From Salminus brasiliensis (Eukaryota > Chordata > Actinopteri > Characiformes > Bryconidae), in the NCBI RefSeq assembly GCF_030463535.1, contig NC_132883.1:32157873-32221872 (forward strand): 64,000 nt of DNA, in the 5' to 3' direction. The translations under genes and the position numbers were made by a program. Each line of letters starts with the position of its first letter. The stretch's first letter is position 1. Positions 34,101 to 45,878 of this stretch are shown piece after piece. The notes under the pieces were generated by a model that had not been told where the DNA came from, searched no databases, and saw only the letters and a program-made list of their open reading frames with translations.

Positions 34101-37031
34101 CCCTCATCACACTGGACACTTTAAGATGCCACCTTGTACTCATCAAGGTGCTAGCTTTTTCCCTAATTTGTTTGATTTCAATGGGCGCAACATGCTCAGA
34201 GCAGCTAGCAAATCATCCCACACACCAGCTAAGAGAATGTGCATGGTACCCCTTGCTCTTTAGCACTGTCTGTGCTTGAAGGAGCTACTGAGCAAAAGTT
34301 TTGCCACTCCTCATTTTTTTTTTTTTGTGGACACAGCTTTATTATCCAGACATTAATAAAAAATAAAAAAAAACAAGCTTTTGGTCTAGAAGTGTGTGAA
34401 CAAAACTTGTTCATATAATATATAAACAGTTTTCATGGCATTATTGTACATTTTTTCCTCATAGGAATGTTCATAAAGTCACACCAGCTGAAAGCATGTA
34501 CATGGCACCCCTTGCTCTCCTGTCTTTGCATTAAGGAGCTATTAGGACAAAGTTTTGGCACCCCACATTTTAGCCAAAATGCAACCACATACCAACTGCT
34601 CTATAGTACACATTTGAGCTTTAAACACCAAATTTAGCAAAATCATAGAAATGATAGGATAGTTGATTTATGATTTATCCAAAGCTTGGGCAAGAGTTTT
34701 GCTACTCCACATTTTGGCTAAACGTTTGTGGACAGAGCTCTGTTAGCCAAACATACTAGATTACCTTTTAAGCAAAAGTATTAGCAGGTTTGTGGACACT
34801 GTACATGTCATTTATTTGAGTCTTCTTATTAGTCTTCTGAACTGTGGATTTCAATTTTTTCATAACTACAGTATTACAATGCTAAATTCTAAACTAAAAC
34901 TGTTTAGGGAAATATAATTGCATACAGCAGAGAATTATTTTCTTGTTTGATCATCTCCCAGAATTATAGCTGTCATTCAGAGCACTACTCTCTACAGTAT
35001 TTGTTTTATTTTGAATCCAATAAGCTGTTATTTTCTATCCCCTCTAATTAGTCAGCATATTATATGGAGGGCAACACAGGACACAAAGTCTTTCAAACAC
35101 AATTTGGAAATATAGGCGTGAATATCTGCTATGGCCGTCACCACCCTCTTAATTGGCTCATGTACAGCATGCATGGAGCCGAGATCATCTTCAACCCATC
35201 AGCCACAGTGGGATGTCTTAGGTAGGAAAAATTAATGTTTTCAATGTCCTTATCCTAGTAAAATACCCTATTTTTTGTTTTTGCTACATGGGTCTTATTT
35301 TCCTTTAATACACTGGCTTTGTGTAACAGTGAACCAATGTGGTCAATTGAAGCAAGAAATGCTGCCATTGCAAACCACTGCTTTACCTGTGCCATCAACA
35401 GAGTTGGAACGGTACGTTTCTTTTAATCAAGACTCCCAAATATTAACAGTGGCTCTCAAGTATTTAAGAGGAAACAGTGTAAGATTTAGCCTCATATTTA
35501 TCATGAAACAATCACATAGTTTGATGGTGAAATTCCAATGTTAGATAGTCCTCTCTTTTAGACATTTATGTAATTGTAGGTTTTACATCAAATGAGTTCA
35601 GAAATAGTACAAATACATAATGTGTCTTTCCACACAGGAAAATTTCAAGAACGAGTTTACGTCTGGAGATGGGAAGAAAGGTATTTCCATCAACCAAGCT
35701 ATCAAAAGGCTACTGGTATTAAGAGTATTTTTCTCAATTTTACTTTTTGATTGTGTGTCATTTACATTATCATGATGCCCATGTGCTTTTAAGACCTATG
35801 AATATCCATGATGCTATTCTATTGTTAGCCCTATGCTCATGTTTAATTTTTCAAAAATGATTGCCCTGTAATAAATTCAGTCAATGTGTTTGTAATAAGA
35901 ATATTTGCTAGGTATTGCTTGACACAAATTGCAATTTCTTAAGTTCCTATTTCAAGAATCCAGTTACAAATCAGGACACAGGACACAATGTATGTTGGAA
36001 TCTGTTACAGAAATATTATGAATTTTTGCATAATAATGAGCCAGGTAAAAAACAATCTGCTCACTGCCATGTTAAGTCAAACAAGCTTTGTTTATCAGCT
36101 AGCTACTACTTGAGCTAGAGACTAGGTTTGTTTTTTATTCTCTCTGTCAGTCATTTGAAGATATGAAAAGAGAATAGTTAAAAGTTATAGTCTAAAGTTA
36201 TAGGTATAAAATAGTTGCCTTGCTAAAATGTTTGGTTATGCTGCTTACCAGCTGTTAATGTTTCATACATGTCTTGGAAAATGCCTTGCATGTAGCTTAA
36301 AAAAATGGCATCAAACAAAATATTGTACTGATAAATTATTTATACTTAATTTCTTTGCAGCTCATCATGAATTAGGCCACTTTTATGGCTCCAGCTATGT
36401 GGCGGCACCTGATGGAACTCGGTCCCCAGGTCTATCCAGAATCCGCGATGGGTTACTGGTTGCAGAACTAGACTTGAACCTGAACCGTCAAACTGCAGAC
36501 AAGTGGAACTTCAAAGTGAGTGAGGAAGTTTGTTATACATTTTCCTTTAAGTACATAATTAGATAATCTTGTGTTAAGAAACTAATTTAGTTTGCTTACT
36601 TTGCATCAACTATTTTATCTTTGAGATCCAAAAATATAGAGCCTTGGAGCTAAATCACTCTTGTATTTAGTTAAGAATGAGGGTACATAATACAAAAAGA
36701 AATGCTGATCAGAGTTCAGTATATACCGTTTGCATAACCCTGAATAAAACTACATGTCTTGTGTGTCCTATGATGTATAATGAACATTGGCCTAGATGTT
36801 TTTCTGTTGCACTTTAGTGTAGTGCAGAGATTACCACATACTTGTTCAGTTCCTTTGGTTATACTTGACATCATACATGTTATTCAAAAGCTGAAATCAA
36901 ACTATGCAGTTCAGTTTCCCATATGTGAACTATTTATCTTTTGTCAGATGACTGGGCGGTATGATATGTATGCAGATGAACTCACCAAGGCCATCCATCA
37001 AGACTTCAAGCCCAATATTGTCAATGAGTGA
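22159..37031 (+). CDS. upb1: Beta-ureidopropionase (384 aa, ten exons)
   Basis: Cytosolic carbon-nitrogen hydrolase (nitrilase superfamily). It converts N-carbamoyl-beta-alanine and N-carbamoyl-beta-aminoisobutyrate to beta-alanine or beta-aminoisobutyrate plus CO2 and ammonia, the third step of reductive pyrimidine catabolism. Exons: 22159-22262, 26761-26932, 27096-27183, 30353-30447, 32017-32178, 35052-35221, 35330-35411, 35638-35680, 36361-36515, 36948-37031. All introns are GT-AG and the phases close to 1155 bases, giving 384 aa, the same length as human. The Glu-Lys-Cys catalytic triad falls at Glu119 (CFQEAW), Lys196 (SRKNHIP) and Cys233 (NICYGRHH), the human positions. The start ATG has A at -3. 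The C terminus faces gucd1, with convergent ends. Introns 1, 3, 4 and 5 hold transposable elements, but no exon is disrupted. Confidence 0.97.
22604..22762. mobile_element. Foldback/MITE-like element in upb1 intron 1
   Basis: The left end cagactttgaccaaacaaac (extending to gaac) is repeated in exact inverse at the right end as gttcgtttgtttggtcaaag then tctg. A second inner block (ataaacgct / agcgtttat) is also inverted. The unit is 159 bp and nearly all arm. No transposase and no clean target duplication were seen. Confidence 0.65.
23119..23194. repeat. Near-perfect hairpin in upb1 intron 1
   Basis: Arms 23119-23145 and 23169-23194 pair over about 25 bases (core agaactttactaccaaaaca and its inverse), with a single T/G wobble-type mismatch and a loop of about 23 bases. 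Size and shape resemble a small-RNA precursor or a tiny foldback element. Confidence 0.5.
23475..23735. repeat. Diverged tandem duplication in upb1 intron 1
   Basis: The words cagatattagtcggaaatat (about 23522) and cagatattggtcgaaaacat (about 23650) lie about 128 bp apart in the same order with similar flanks. This indicates an old local duplication. Confidence 0.4.
24951..26467 (-). mobile_element. Tc1 element with both ends, inactive (about 1.5 kb)
   Basis: The left end starts cagtgcgctacc. The inner parts of both ends match as inverses, with caccaattgtgcaagttctc on the left and its inverse near 26427-26446. The right end is ccccactg at 26467. It lies within upb1 intron 1, antisense to the gene. 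Confidence 0.85.
25241..26105 (-). pseudogene. Tc1 transposase pseudogene
   Basis: From the ATG at 26105 the N-terminal DNA-binding part is internally deleted. The remaining frames are shifted near 25690. Blocks seen are [45 protein letters not shown] and [15 protein letters not shown]. The DD34E residues survive in separate frames, but the protein cannot be made whole from this copy. Confidence 0.8.
27256..28808 (+). mobile_element. Decayed Tc1-like element with ~110-bp inverted ends
   Basis: The left end (tgtttgggacaaagacacat) and right end (inverse of gtttaggacaaagtttagga) stay similar for roughly 110 bp, including caaatcaaaccaat and aaagtacacattgcagaatt-like blocks. Between them are weak transposase traces, such as [17 protein letters not shown] near the 3' side. 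It is in upb1 intron 3. Confidence 0.6.
28809..30352. other. Rest of upb1 intron 3
   Basis: AT-rich intron sequence with a T-run at 29331-29348. The word 'atgccattgacg' recurs at about 29147 and 29705. No gene is seen. Confidence 0.4.
30590..31527 (+). mobile_element. Solo LTR (938 bp) with 5-bp target duplication
   Basis: The unit starts TGTCACGCCC and ends ATCATGACA, so it has TG...CA ends with short inverted TGTCA/TGACA. The flanks are AATAC at 30585-30589 and again AATAC at 31528-31532. An AATAAA at about 31456 fits the R/U5 border. It is far more GC-rich than its surroundings. No internal retroelement genes are present, so it is a recombination product of a Ty3/gypsy-like element (family is inference). 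It lies sense-oriented in upb1 intron 4. Confidence 0.9.
32887..33260. repeat. Teleost 'aagtaaaagtac' dispersed repeat
   Basis: The segment is dominated by aagtaaaagtactt and its inverse (gtacttaagtattgcaagta, ctactcaagtactaaa). This composition is typical of a palindromic repeat widespread in fish genomes. It is in upb1 intron 5. Confidence 0.6.
33341..33505 (-). mobile_element. LINE 3' tail, inverted
   Basis: It starts tttatttgtatagctctttt, the inverse of the 'gcgctatacaaat' LINE end, and continues with gccaaaggtgacagtggcaa and ggaaaaactccctcaaa. It is the same kind of tail as at 20212 and 63520. Confidence 0.65.
33510..34080 (-). mobile_element. LINE reverse transcriptase fragment (CR1 group), inverted
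   Basis: Minus-strand frames encode [29 protein letters not shown] and, shifted, [20 protein letters not shown]. These correspond to the N-terminal and early RT region seen also at 53650-53990. Many stops. Confidence 0.7.
34221..34760. repeat. Diverged direct repeats in upb1 intron 5
   Basis: A block beginning cacaccagctaagagaatgt (34221) recurs as cacaccagctgaaagcatgt (34481), both continuing through ccccttgctct and aaagttttgccactcc-like words. A third partial copy is near 34689 (agagttttgctactccacat). The family is unknown. Confidence 0.5.
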
Positions 37032-37121
37032 GCACATCAGAAACTGGTCCCACAGAAATCCTGTTTGGGCTAAACATCTCCCAATGCTTGTTTCTTTCAC
37101 AGGAACGTTTTTTCTGTGGTA

Positions 37122-37164
37122 AATAAATGACCATTTTGTTGTATTCAGAGCATGTGTGAATAAA
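37122..37164 (+). terminator. upb1 polyadenylation signals
   Basis: AATAAA occurs at 37122-37127 and again at 37159-37164, about 90 and 130 bases after the upb1 stop. Either would give a very short 3'UTR. Confidence 0.6.
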
Positions 37165-37410
37165 AATAACAATAATAAACACTACACAACACTAAACAAA
37201 GGCGACAGTGGGAAGTGGAAAATTCCTGTATGTACATTTTGGCTAAGATGTAAGACATATGATATTGGATAATGGTTAGAGACTACTGAAGTTTGAGGAA
37301 GAATATTTAGCTCGTCAGTGCTAACACCCAGATTTAAAACTAAATCCAAGGAATCTTCAGTTCACAGACTCTAATACTGAAATGCATGCCTTTTGTTAAT
37401 GGATCGTCAG

Positions 37411-37452
<42 letters not shown>

Positions 37453-39330
37453 CCCAAAATGTATGTTAAAATTTCCTACAATTATCACTATCACTTCACA
37501 CTGCTAAGCCTGTGGCAAAAGATTGAGTTGGGCCCTGGAGGTCAATGAATATAGTAAATATTAATTAATGACAATGCATTCTCATTTGTGACCAGATTGG
37601 TTTATGGTAATGGAAAGAATCTCAAAAGAAGGGAAGGTGTCTGATCACTATCAGGAGTATTTTGGTAAATTATTCGCAGACAGTTAGTTTAGCCTGGCTA
37701 TGGCCTGGTCCCAGCTCTGGATTGTCAGCAGCCTAAAATACTACTCTGCCAACAGACTAAAATACTATGGGCTATGCTCCATGAAAGTAAAGTGGCACCT
37801 CACCTGCGGGGTGGACACCATCCCTAACCTATAAGACCAGGCTTGCCCTCAAACTTTGTTTATAAATTGTCTACTTGATTTTCCACTTGAATATCCAGTA
37901 GTTTAGCACTGTAAGTCTTCTGTAAGCCTTATTGCCATGCTTTACTGGGATGAGGCCAAAGCCAATTTACGGCATTGGGCATCATCTGGGGAAGTTAAAT
38001 CAGCGCTCTAATGTAAAAACTTTTAGTCACTTCAGACTACCACAGACGAATATTGTTGGCCCCCCACATAAATGACTATACTGAAATATCTACCACTTGG
38101 CTAACAGCTTATTGTTGCCATATTTTAATGTTTTGATTAATAGAATCCTACAATAGGCTATTTTAACATTATGTTCTTAAAACACACCAGCTAAACTTTC
38201 AGCAAAACTAAAAAATGGAAGAAGACTTAATACATAAGTATGGCAAGAGAAATGCAACGTATGTGTAATATGTATGTCAGGAACCACTGGGTCAGACAAT
38301 GACGGAAGAACCAAGGAGTTTCCATCTACCGTGAAACTCAATAACCTGGGTGAAACTCAAAAATCTGAGTCTGAACATCTCACATACTACGTGATTCTCT
38401 TTACAACTGTCAACTCTTGATTAAAAATCTACAGACTAGAGCAAGTCTGTACACTTAGCAGCCATCTTTGCATCCCATTTTTATGAATGAGGAGAGACCA
38501 TAATACTGGAAACTTACCATTTAATAACTGTTTAATTTGTTTTTTAAATCACTGATAAATCTGACAAAAACCTTATGAATGAGTAAATGAGTAAATGTCT
38601 GCTGAAGTGATAAACATGCAGTTGGCATCAGAAAATGCACTGCAGTGCACCTGACAACCTTGCAAAGGCAAATGATTTACTATTTATTACCTAGTTATTT
38701 GTCTAGAGATGTGCATTGTTTGAAAAAGACACATTTTGACCTAGTCCTCTAGCTTACAGCTGAACATTACAAAACTGTGGTATATGTTAGAAAATAATTA
38801 TCCAAAAATGTTAACACTGTGTATCTACAAAAAGTCAATCAATCCATCTAGGGAACCCAAAACTTCTGGGGTAATAATTCAGCCATACATTTTCCCCTAC
38901 CTAGTCTAGTCCCCTCCAGTGGAGACTCTTATACACACACACACACAGGAACAGATATTCACAAACAAGAGAAAGACAGAAAATGTCTTCAGTGTTACAC
39001 ACACTCGCAAGTCCAGTAATTCACACACATCTGAACACAAAACTATAACCAATGTCACAGATGAATAACTATGACATTATACAAAATCTCTGTCAACCAT
39101 TCAATTCAAATCACAGTTAGTATTAGTTGTTCCTCTTGCAGGAACAGCCTACCTCAAGTTAGAATATGCTGCAACGACGCCATGTTTGTAGCATATTCTT
39201 GCACATAGTTCTACTATAGTCTGCATTTACATAAAAAAAATCCCAATACTTCCCAAGCATAATAAAAAAAAAATAAAACCCCAATAATTTCTATTATATA
39301 TGCATATAATATAGTGGTGGAGTATATATA
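37165..39330. other. Intergenic sequence between upb1 and the DD37E element
   Basis: AT-rich, with a 40-base T run at 37413-37452 and a (CA)n at 38934-38947. No coding signature or named repeat is seen. Confidence 0.45.
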
Positions 39331-40756
39331 CACTGTGCACAATTATTAGGCAAGTCTTATTTGTGAGGATTATATTAAATCACCAACTACAGTGTTCTTG
39401 GTTATTCCAAAATGTTAATAAACCTCAAACATGAAGAAACTTTTACAAGAAAGTAAAAGTGAGGTTTTAGTTTTCTTAGGAGAATATCTATTGGGCAACT
39501 ATTATCGTGCAGAGTTATTATGCAGCTAAATGAAAAACACATTATCTCACACATCTCACTTTTTTTACTTTATCTGTTCAAGTGAGAATTATAAGTGCTC
39601 ACAAACAACTCAAAACTTTCCAATAAACATTTCTGACATAAAAAATCAGTGACCGATATAGCCACCCTTCTTTTCAATAACAGTGATAAGCCTTCCATTC
39701 ATGGAGTCTGTCAGTTTCTTGATCTGTTGACAATTAACTTTTTGTGCAGCAGCAACCACAGCCTCCCAGACAATGTTCAGAGGGGTGTACTGTTTTTCTT
39801 GACTGTAAATCTCCCGTTTAAGAATTGCCCACAAGTTCTCGTTTAGGTTCAGATCAGGTGAGGAAGGGGACCAGGTCATAAGTTTTTCATCTTTAATGCC
39901 TTTACTGGCTAGCCAAGCAGAGGAGTACTTGGATGTATGTGATGGAGCTTTGTCCTGCAATCATTGTCTTTTTGAAAGATGCAGACTTCTTCCTGTACCA
40001 CTGCTCAAGAAAAATGTCTTCTAAAAACTTGCAGTAGGCTTGAAAGTTGATTTTAAGCCCATCTTCAACCCAAAAAGGCCATCTTTAATAATACCAGCCC
40101 ATACCAGTACCCCACCTCCACCTTGCTGGCATCCGACTCGAAGTGGAGCTCTGTGCCCGTTACTGATCCAGCCACAAGCCCATCCATATGGTTCGTCAAG
40201 AGCCACTCATTTCATCCGTCCTGGACCAGTCTATACGCTTCAGCTTATGTGTCTTGTTCAGTGGTGGTCAGGTTTCAGCCTTCCTTACCATGGCCATGTG
40301 TCTGAGCACTGAACATCTTATACTTCTTGGTACTGCAGGCAGTTCTGGAATATGACAGAACTGGAAGATAATGGGTTCCTGGTAGCTTCACACTTGATTC
40401 TTCTTAAATCCTTCTTTTTCTCTCAACACATTTCTGACCATTTGCGACAAAACATTTGATGGTTCTGTAATTACACCCCAATGTCTTAGCAATTTCAAGA
40501 GTGCTACATCCCTCTGAGAGACTTTTGGCAATTTTGTACTTTTCAGAGTCAGTTAAATCTCTTTTTTGGCCCATTTTGCCTAATAATTGTGCACACCTTG
40601 ATACATGTGTTGACCTCCTTAGGCCACACCCTCCCTCATTACACACACATCACCTGCTATGTTTAAATCCATTTAGCATTCAAGTGTATCTAGATAATTT
40701 GCCTAAGGATGATAATATGATCAAAATACTCACTTGTCTAATAATTGGGCACACAT
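39331..40756 (-). mobile_element. Tc1-like element, DD37E type, copy 2, both ends present
   Basis: The left end is CACTGTGCACAATTATTAGG and the right end near 40733-40755 is its imperfect inverse. Related inner motifs lie at about 39510 (tgcagagttattatgcag) and 40578 (tgcctaataattgtgcac), so each end has two copies, an IR/DR arrangement. A TA precedes the left end. It is the same family as the copy at 14772. Confidence 0.82.
39646..40574 (-). pseudogene. DD37E-type transposase pseudogene
   Basis: The ATG at 40574 starts MGQKRDLTDSEKYKIAKSL with a helix-turn-helix (LEIAKTLGCNYRTIKCF). Frameshifts follow. The last frame (39646-39960) holds MQDKAPSHTSKYSSAW and SPDLNLNENLWAILKREI. The Asp to Glu interval is 37 residues. 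It is related to Tc1/mariner transposases but distinct from DD34E. Confidence 0.78.
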
Positions 40757-40816
40757 TTTATTTAATTCATGAGTCAACACTTCAGATATATATAAATATA
40801 ATATAAATATAAGATA

Positions 40817-41000
40817 CACTATACAGACAAAATATCAGGACACCTGCTCATGCACTGTTTCTTCTGAAATCATCCATGAAAGAACCTAAACTTTAACAAT
40901 TATCCAAGAAATATTGGAATTTCAACATTGTCAGCACTCAGGCCCCGCCAAGAAACATGGATGGAGCTTATATAGCCAAAATCATGCATATACAGCTTTA
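40817..41000. mobile_element. Tc1 terminal repeat remnant
   Basis: It begins cactatacagacaaaatatc and continues aggacacctgctcatgcact, the end of another familiar fish Tc1 family. Neither transposase nor a partner end was seen. Confidence 0.45.
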
Positions 41001-43599
41001 CAGGTATGTACACAGGGAGGGTTGTGGGCAATTGTCGAAGATTGGTGGACTTACATCAATAGGAGGTGCTATATCAGGCAAAGAAACTCAACCAAAGGGT
41101 GTCCGTTTGAGATGAAAATTTGTGTGGTGCTACTTTGGGCTTTGGGATCATTTACAGCACACAATTAACTAATTCTCTTTTTGAACAAATAAGACCAAAA
41201 ATGCTTGAGGCATTTTAGCTTTTTCAGGCTCATTGTGCTGAAATAGAGCTTAAACTTGTGGCTATATTCATTATTACCACTATTAACTTTTATTCAAAAA
41301 GCAAGTGTGAGTACTACAGAGAAATATTAAATGTGTTATGGATCCACCATTGCAATTTAATGAATATATGCAGTTTAGACCAATTGCTAAAATCACAGGT
41401 TACCTACATTCTAATAAACTGCACAGTGATTATAATGTACCCAAATACTAATAAGTATGTTTTGCTTACAAAGTCCTGGGGAAACTGCTGCTGACAATCC
41501 AGAGCCAAGACCATGCCACAGACAGACAGGCTAAACCTGTGAGCTGCTTTGAAATATCACCTAAGTTAATTTGTATTTAGACTTTGTCTGTGTCCCAAAT
41601 TAAATCTAAAAATGTAATTTTAACATGAAACATGAAACATTTGTTCAACTCAATATAACATCACTGAATTTGAAAGCAGTTATTGTGAATGAAATTGTAA
41701 ATGATCTGAAATTTGATCTTTTATGTTTCACCAAAATTGGATTAGACCAGATCAGTTGTTTGCATTAAATGAAGCCACATCAGCCGGCTTGAATTATGTA
41801 CACATGTGCACAGACCTGGCAAAAAAGTGGATATCTTTATATATATTAATAATCAAAAACACTGTGATAGTTTTTTTATTATTATTCTTTAAATTAGATC
41901 TGATTGATCTGGTCACAAACAGGAACACATTCTCATTCATTAATATTAAAGCATTTGAAAAAAAATCCTATTTCTATATAAAAAAGGTTTACTATTTTTA
42001 AGCAGAAAGGTCCATGTACCACATACCATGCAGCTAAGGCTGCCACAGTAATACATATTTGCAAATCGGACAGCACCAAAAAACGTGACTTACATGTATA
42101 CATGCACCATTCAAATCAGGCAGGTTGTGCAACTTGAGTAGCGACAGGCTGGAATGGCTGCAGGAATAGTTCACACACACAACTTCAGAATCAAAGTCCT
42201 AAAGCCAGATGACACTTATTTATACATACATAACAAACAATAAATAAAGGACATTGTTTTTTTTATTATTATTATTTGGACTATATCCCCAGCTCTAGAA
42301 TTATGGTTGATTATATGGACAATCAAACTCTTACAACCGTATTAAAATGTGCAATAAATCACACTTACCCACAGAAATGCCTTGATCGTGACCAGGTCAT
42401 TCAGGAAATGCAAATATCCATCTTTATATAATTTTCAGTGAAGTAATAGAATTTTTTCAAACATGGACTTTTGTTGGAATATATGGAGCACATTAACACA
42501 AATAAGAAATCCACAACACTTGCCCATTTCCATATAATGGGTGGAATATGAAAAACATCCATATGGTTGAATGCATTGAATACAATTTTAAATTCTTAAA
42601 AGGGCACATGGGGGGGGGGGGGGGGGGGGAGACTGTTGCTGCACATATGCATTCCAAATTGGGTAGTGTTAGAAAACGGAACTTCCAAATTAGACAAGTT
42701 TTTTTAGCATCCCATTGTTTCTTTTTCTTTTTGATGTAATGTTCGGTAATATAAGACCATATATTTATTACATTATCCCAGTGGAGTTGAAAATCTTTAA
42801 TCTTTAATTGCATGAACCAGGTATTTACAACTTTAAGCCACTGAAACATTACTTGAGAAATACGTTTTCTAGTTTTCTTTTTGTTTGTCTAGGTTTTTTT
42901 TCCGACTTAAGCAGGTAAGCAGGACACTGTCGTACGGACACCTCAAAGCCTAGTTTTGACTTCTGCCTAGAGCAGACCTACAGGAACCTCTTCAAAGCTC
43001 CAGACCATGCAGCAAGGTAAGATGGTCAGCTTTACGTGAAAATGACCAGTGTTTAATTTGAGAAGGGATGTTGCATTCACCTTTGTTGAACAGCGATCAA
43101 TCAGATCAATCCAGTTCTAACCAATAGCAGTCCATGGGATTAAATGTAGCTAAGAGTCATTGTAATTTTTCAACTCACCTTAATAATATTCTAACCACAG
43201 GAATAATGTCCTGTGGGACGAGTGTTGTTACACCAAACTCATATCTATCGCTAAGGCTGTGAACCTGAAATTCTCTCTCTCATCATGTTTCTTCAATAAA
43301 TGTTTTATTTATTATAAACTGACATCTCTCAAGTGAGTGTATACAAAGAGATTGGGTCCCTGGAGCAATCAAATTGCCTTTTGAGACTGCCATTTGAGAC
43401 CGAATTTAATTCTGAATCGAACTGCAATCTAAGTAAGCTTTATTTACGGTGGAGTCTAAATTGATACAGCCAGTAAAGTAATCCCTGGTTGTTCCCCATT
43501 TATTCTGATATTCAATTCAGTAATAAATTAATAAAATCAATGACTTGACCACTTAGTAATTAATAAATAATTCTTTGTTTGTTATAGCGCTCCCATTTC
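41001..43599. other. Unassigned intergenic sequence with a 20-base G run
   Basis: AT-rich sequence without gene signal. A pure G tract lies at 42610-42629. The 118-aa minus frame over the G tract encodes a proline run and is low complexity, not a gene. Confidence 0.4.
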
Positions 43600-44300
43600 C
43601 GCTACATTAGCATGTCAATAAATTCACAACTACTGTGGGCTTGGATTTAACTTTTTGTGAATTGCAGCAATTAATTTGTTTCTCTTTTCTTAAGTTCCGT
43701 TTTTTTAGCGGCATTCACAATGAATGTCTTTTTGCCACTAATGATCCACTAAAAAGACATTTACATTAACCCTGGATTTAATTTTGACACTGGGTGTTGA
43801 ACTAGATCACCTAAACATTTTCCCCAAACCTCAGCAACCTCAGACCACTACCTAATTTCATACGAGCTACATATTAGTCATAATGTATGTCCCCTCACTG
43901 TAATATGAAGCACTGAATAACCCCATTTTCAGCCCTACATTTTTAAAAAACCTCCCAGATTTATCACCCTCTGTTTAGTCTCCATCAGACTCAATGGAGT
44001 TAGATTGATTAACAAACTTTAGACATTGTAGAACAGGAAAAAAAACTCACCCTGTGGTATAACGATCAGACATTTAACTTAAAGCAAACATTAGATGCAA
44101 AAATGGCGGTCGACCAAGCTACTCTACTTGGAAGGAGAGCCTCAGAGTATAGAAGGGCAGTAAGTTGACTTCACTGATATAACAAAACAAGAATAACAAA
44201 ACCAACCCTTGAGTCCTTAACTGTGATTTTAAACTTACAAAAAAAATCAGGCAGGGAACAAACCTCAAATGTCTGCTATTTTTTTATATGCACGTTTTGA
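43600..44300 (+). mobile_element. L2-type LINE 5' part remnant
   Basis: The region around 43835-43870 encodes ATSDHYLISYEL, the conserved end of the LINE endonuclease. The segment 44040-44170 resembles 61610-61750 (LWY-D-T...ACQ-type region and YLEG). Heavily decayed. Confidence 0.55.
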
Positions 44301-44979
44301 ATAATAATAAAATAAAAAATATTCATCACAGCAGTGAAACAGCTCGTCAGGTCAATGAACAATCTTGTCTCCAAACAAGGTTGCACATCCCTGTTGGTGT
44401 TACTCAATTTTATTAGATCACACTATCCTCCTAGGAAAATTAGAAAACACTGGTTATGTTTACATGCAACGATTTTCTCCAGTCTGGTTGAATTCATCCC
44501 AATTATAGATTATCTTATCTTAATCTGATCTTAAAAATCTCAAATTTCATGCATGCTAAGGGAACCACTTATTGCACGTTACCATGAAAATGAGCATCAC
44601 TTAAGTCCAGTCAAAGTAAGAGGAGTGGCAGTGTGTTTTGAGGTGTTTTTTTTTTTTTACTGCTTTAAAATGATGGCAGTTTTAGGGAAATGTATGCTCC
44701 TCTTGACATGAGGAAGAGGTAATTTCCTGCAACATTCAGAGGCACATATGCTACCCAATCCCACTGCAGTTGATGCAAAACCTGTGGATGAAAGTATGCA
44801 GTAAAGACTGGTGGTATAGAGTTGTACCAGTGTACAGCATTAACAGTACAGATCAGCCAAACCTTATGATAAACTTGGAATGTAAAGAAGTAAAAGATGT
44901 GGAAAGCTTAATGTGTCATTTCCTACTACTAACAGTGACAAAATAGTGTTTTTCTTTTTGGGTCAGTAATAAATCCATG

Positions 44980-45250
44980 GTAGCATCACTTAAGTTTCAT
45001 GGTGCACCCATGTCTGTAACCTTCTGGTACTTCTTTTAGTTAGGCTGCTAGTCACACTTCAATAATGTTGCTAACCACACTCTGATAATGTTCACATTAT
45101 CTGTACTCGGTCACCCATAATTACCGACTACACTGAAGTTTACATGAACTCTGCGACTACTATTGATTATCATTACTAACCATAATTTTTGTGATTATTC
45201 TTACCATCACTACGATGACTTTCAGCACACCGGAGCGTAACATCACACTT
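44980..45250 (+). mobile_element. Probable L2 LINE 3'UTR remnant
   Basis: The words ttttagttaggctgctagtc, acactctgataatgttcaca and a following tat-tattatca region parallel the sequence at 63190-63440 before the LINE tail. Alignment by eye only. Confidence 0.4.
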
Positions 45251-45394
45251 GTATGGTGGTATAGTGATTTTTCATTAATAATGTGACAATATTAATGAAA
45301 TAGCTCCCCCCCATGTAAGTCTCAGACACCTCAGCCATGAACGTAAAGGGAAGAAAAAACACCTCTCCTACTTCCTGCCGACCCAGAGCACTGA

Positions 45395-45600
45395 ATCAAT
45401 GGATGGTGGGATTGATACCTGGGCTTAGCAAGCTGACACTGAGCAAAGCCCTTCACCCTCTTTGCTCCCTGGGCAAATGGCTGCCCACCACTCAAGGCAC
45501 GTGTGCTCCCTGTCCACTGTGTGTGTGTGTGTGTTTCACTGGTGTGTATCTGTTCACAGCACGGATGGGTCCATCTGTGTCTGCCACAAATTGTGAGGTT
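45395..45600 (+). repeat. Old copy of the tRNA-derived SINE
   Basis: The 3' part of box B and the body are present (gggcttagcaagctgacact, gagcaaagcccttcaccctc, ggctgcccaccactcaaggc), then a GT run. It is clearly diverged from the copies at 685 and 49131. Confidence 0.65.
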
Positions 45601-45878
45601 GGTTGTCTTGTCTAAAACCCAGAGGCAATTTATTTCGCAGAATGGGGGACCCTCAGAGACAGGCACAGTTGCAATCAACCAAATCTTTATTTAACTCAGA
45701 ATATAGAGAGGGATAATCCTGATTTACAAGACAAGTAAACAAGAATTAATGAAACAAAAACAAATTAAGAATATGCAACAACAAACAAAATAAGACAACA
45801 AAAATAATAACTAAAACAAACTAATAAAGCAGATGGAAATGAAATGGAATGGGGGGGGGACTATGAACTGAGTGAGCA

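Noticed and set aside
37413-37452. 40-base T run
   Set aside because: Considered as a retroposon tail, but no element adjoins it; treated as a simple homopolymer that may be imprecise in length.
42493-42849. 118-codon minus-strand frame
   Set aside because: It is built around the 20-base G run (a proline stretch) and has no family resemblance.
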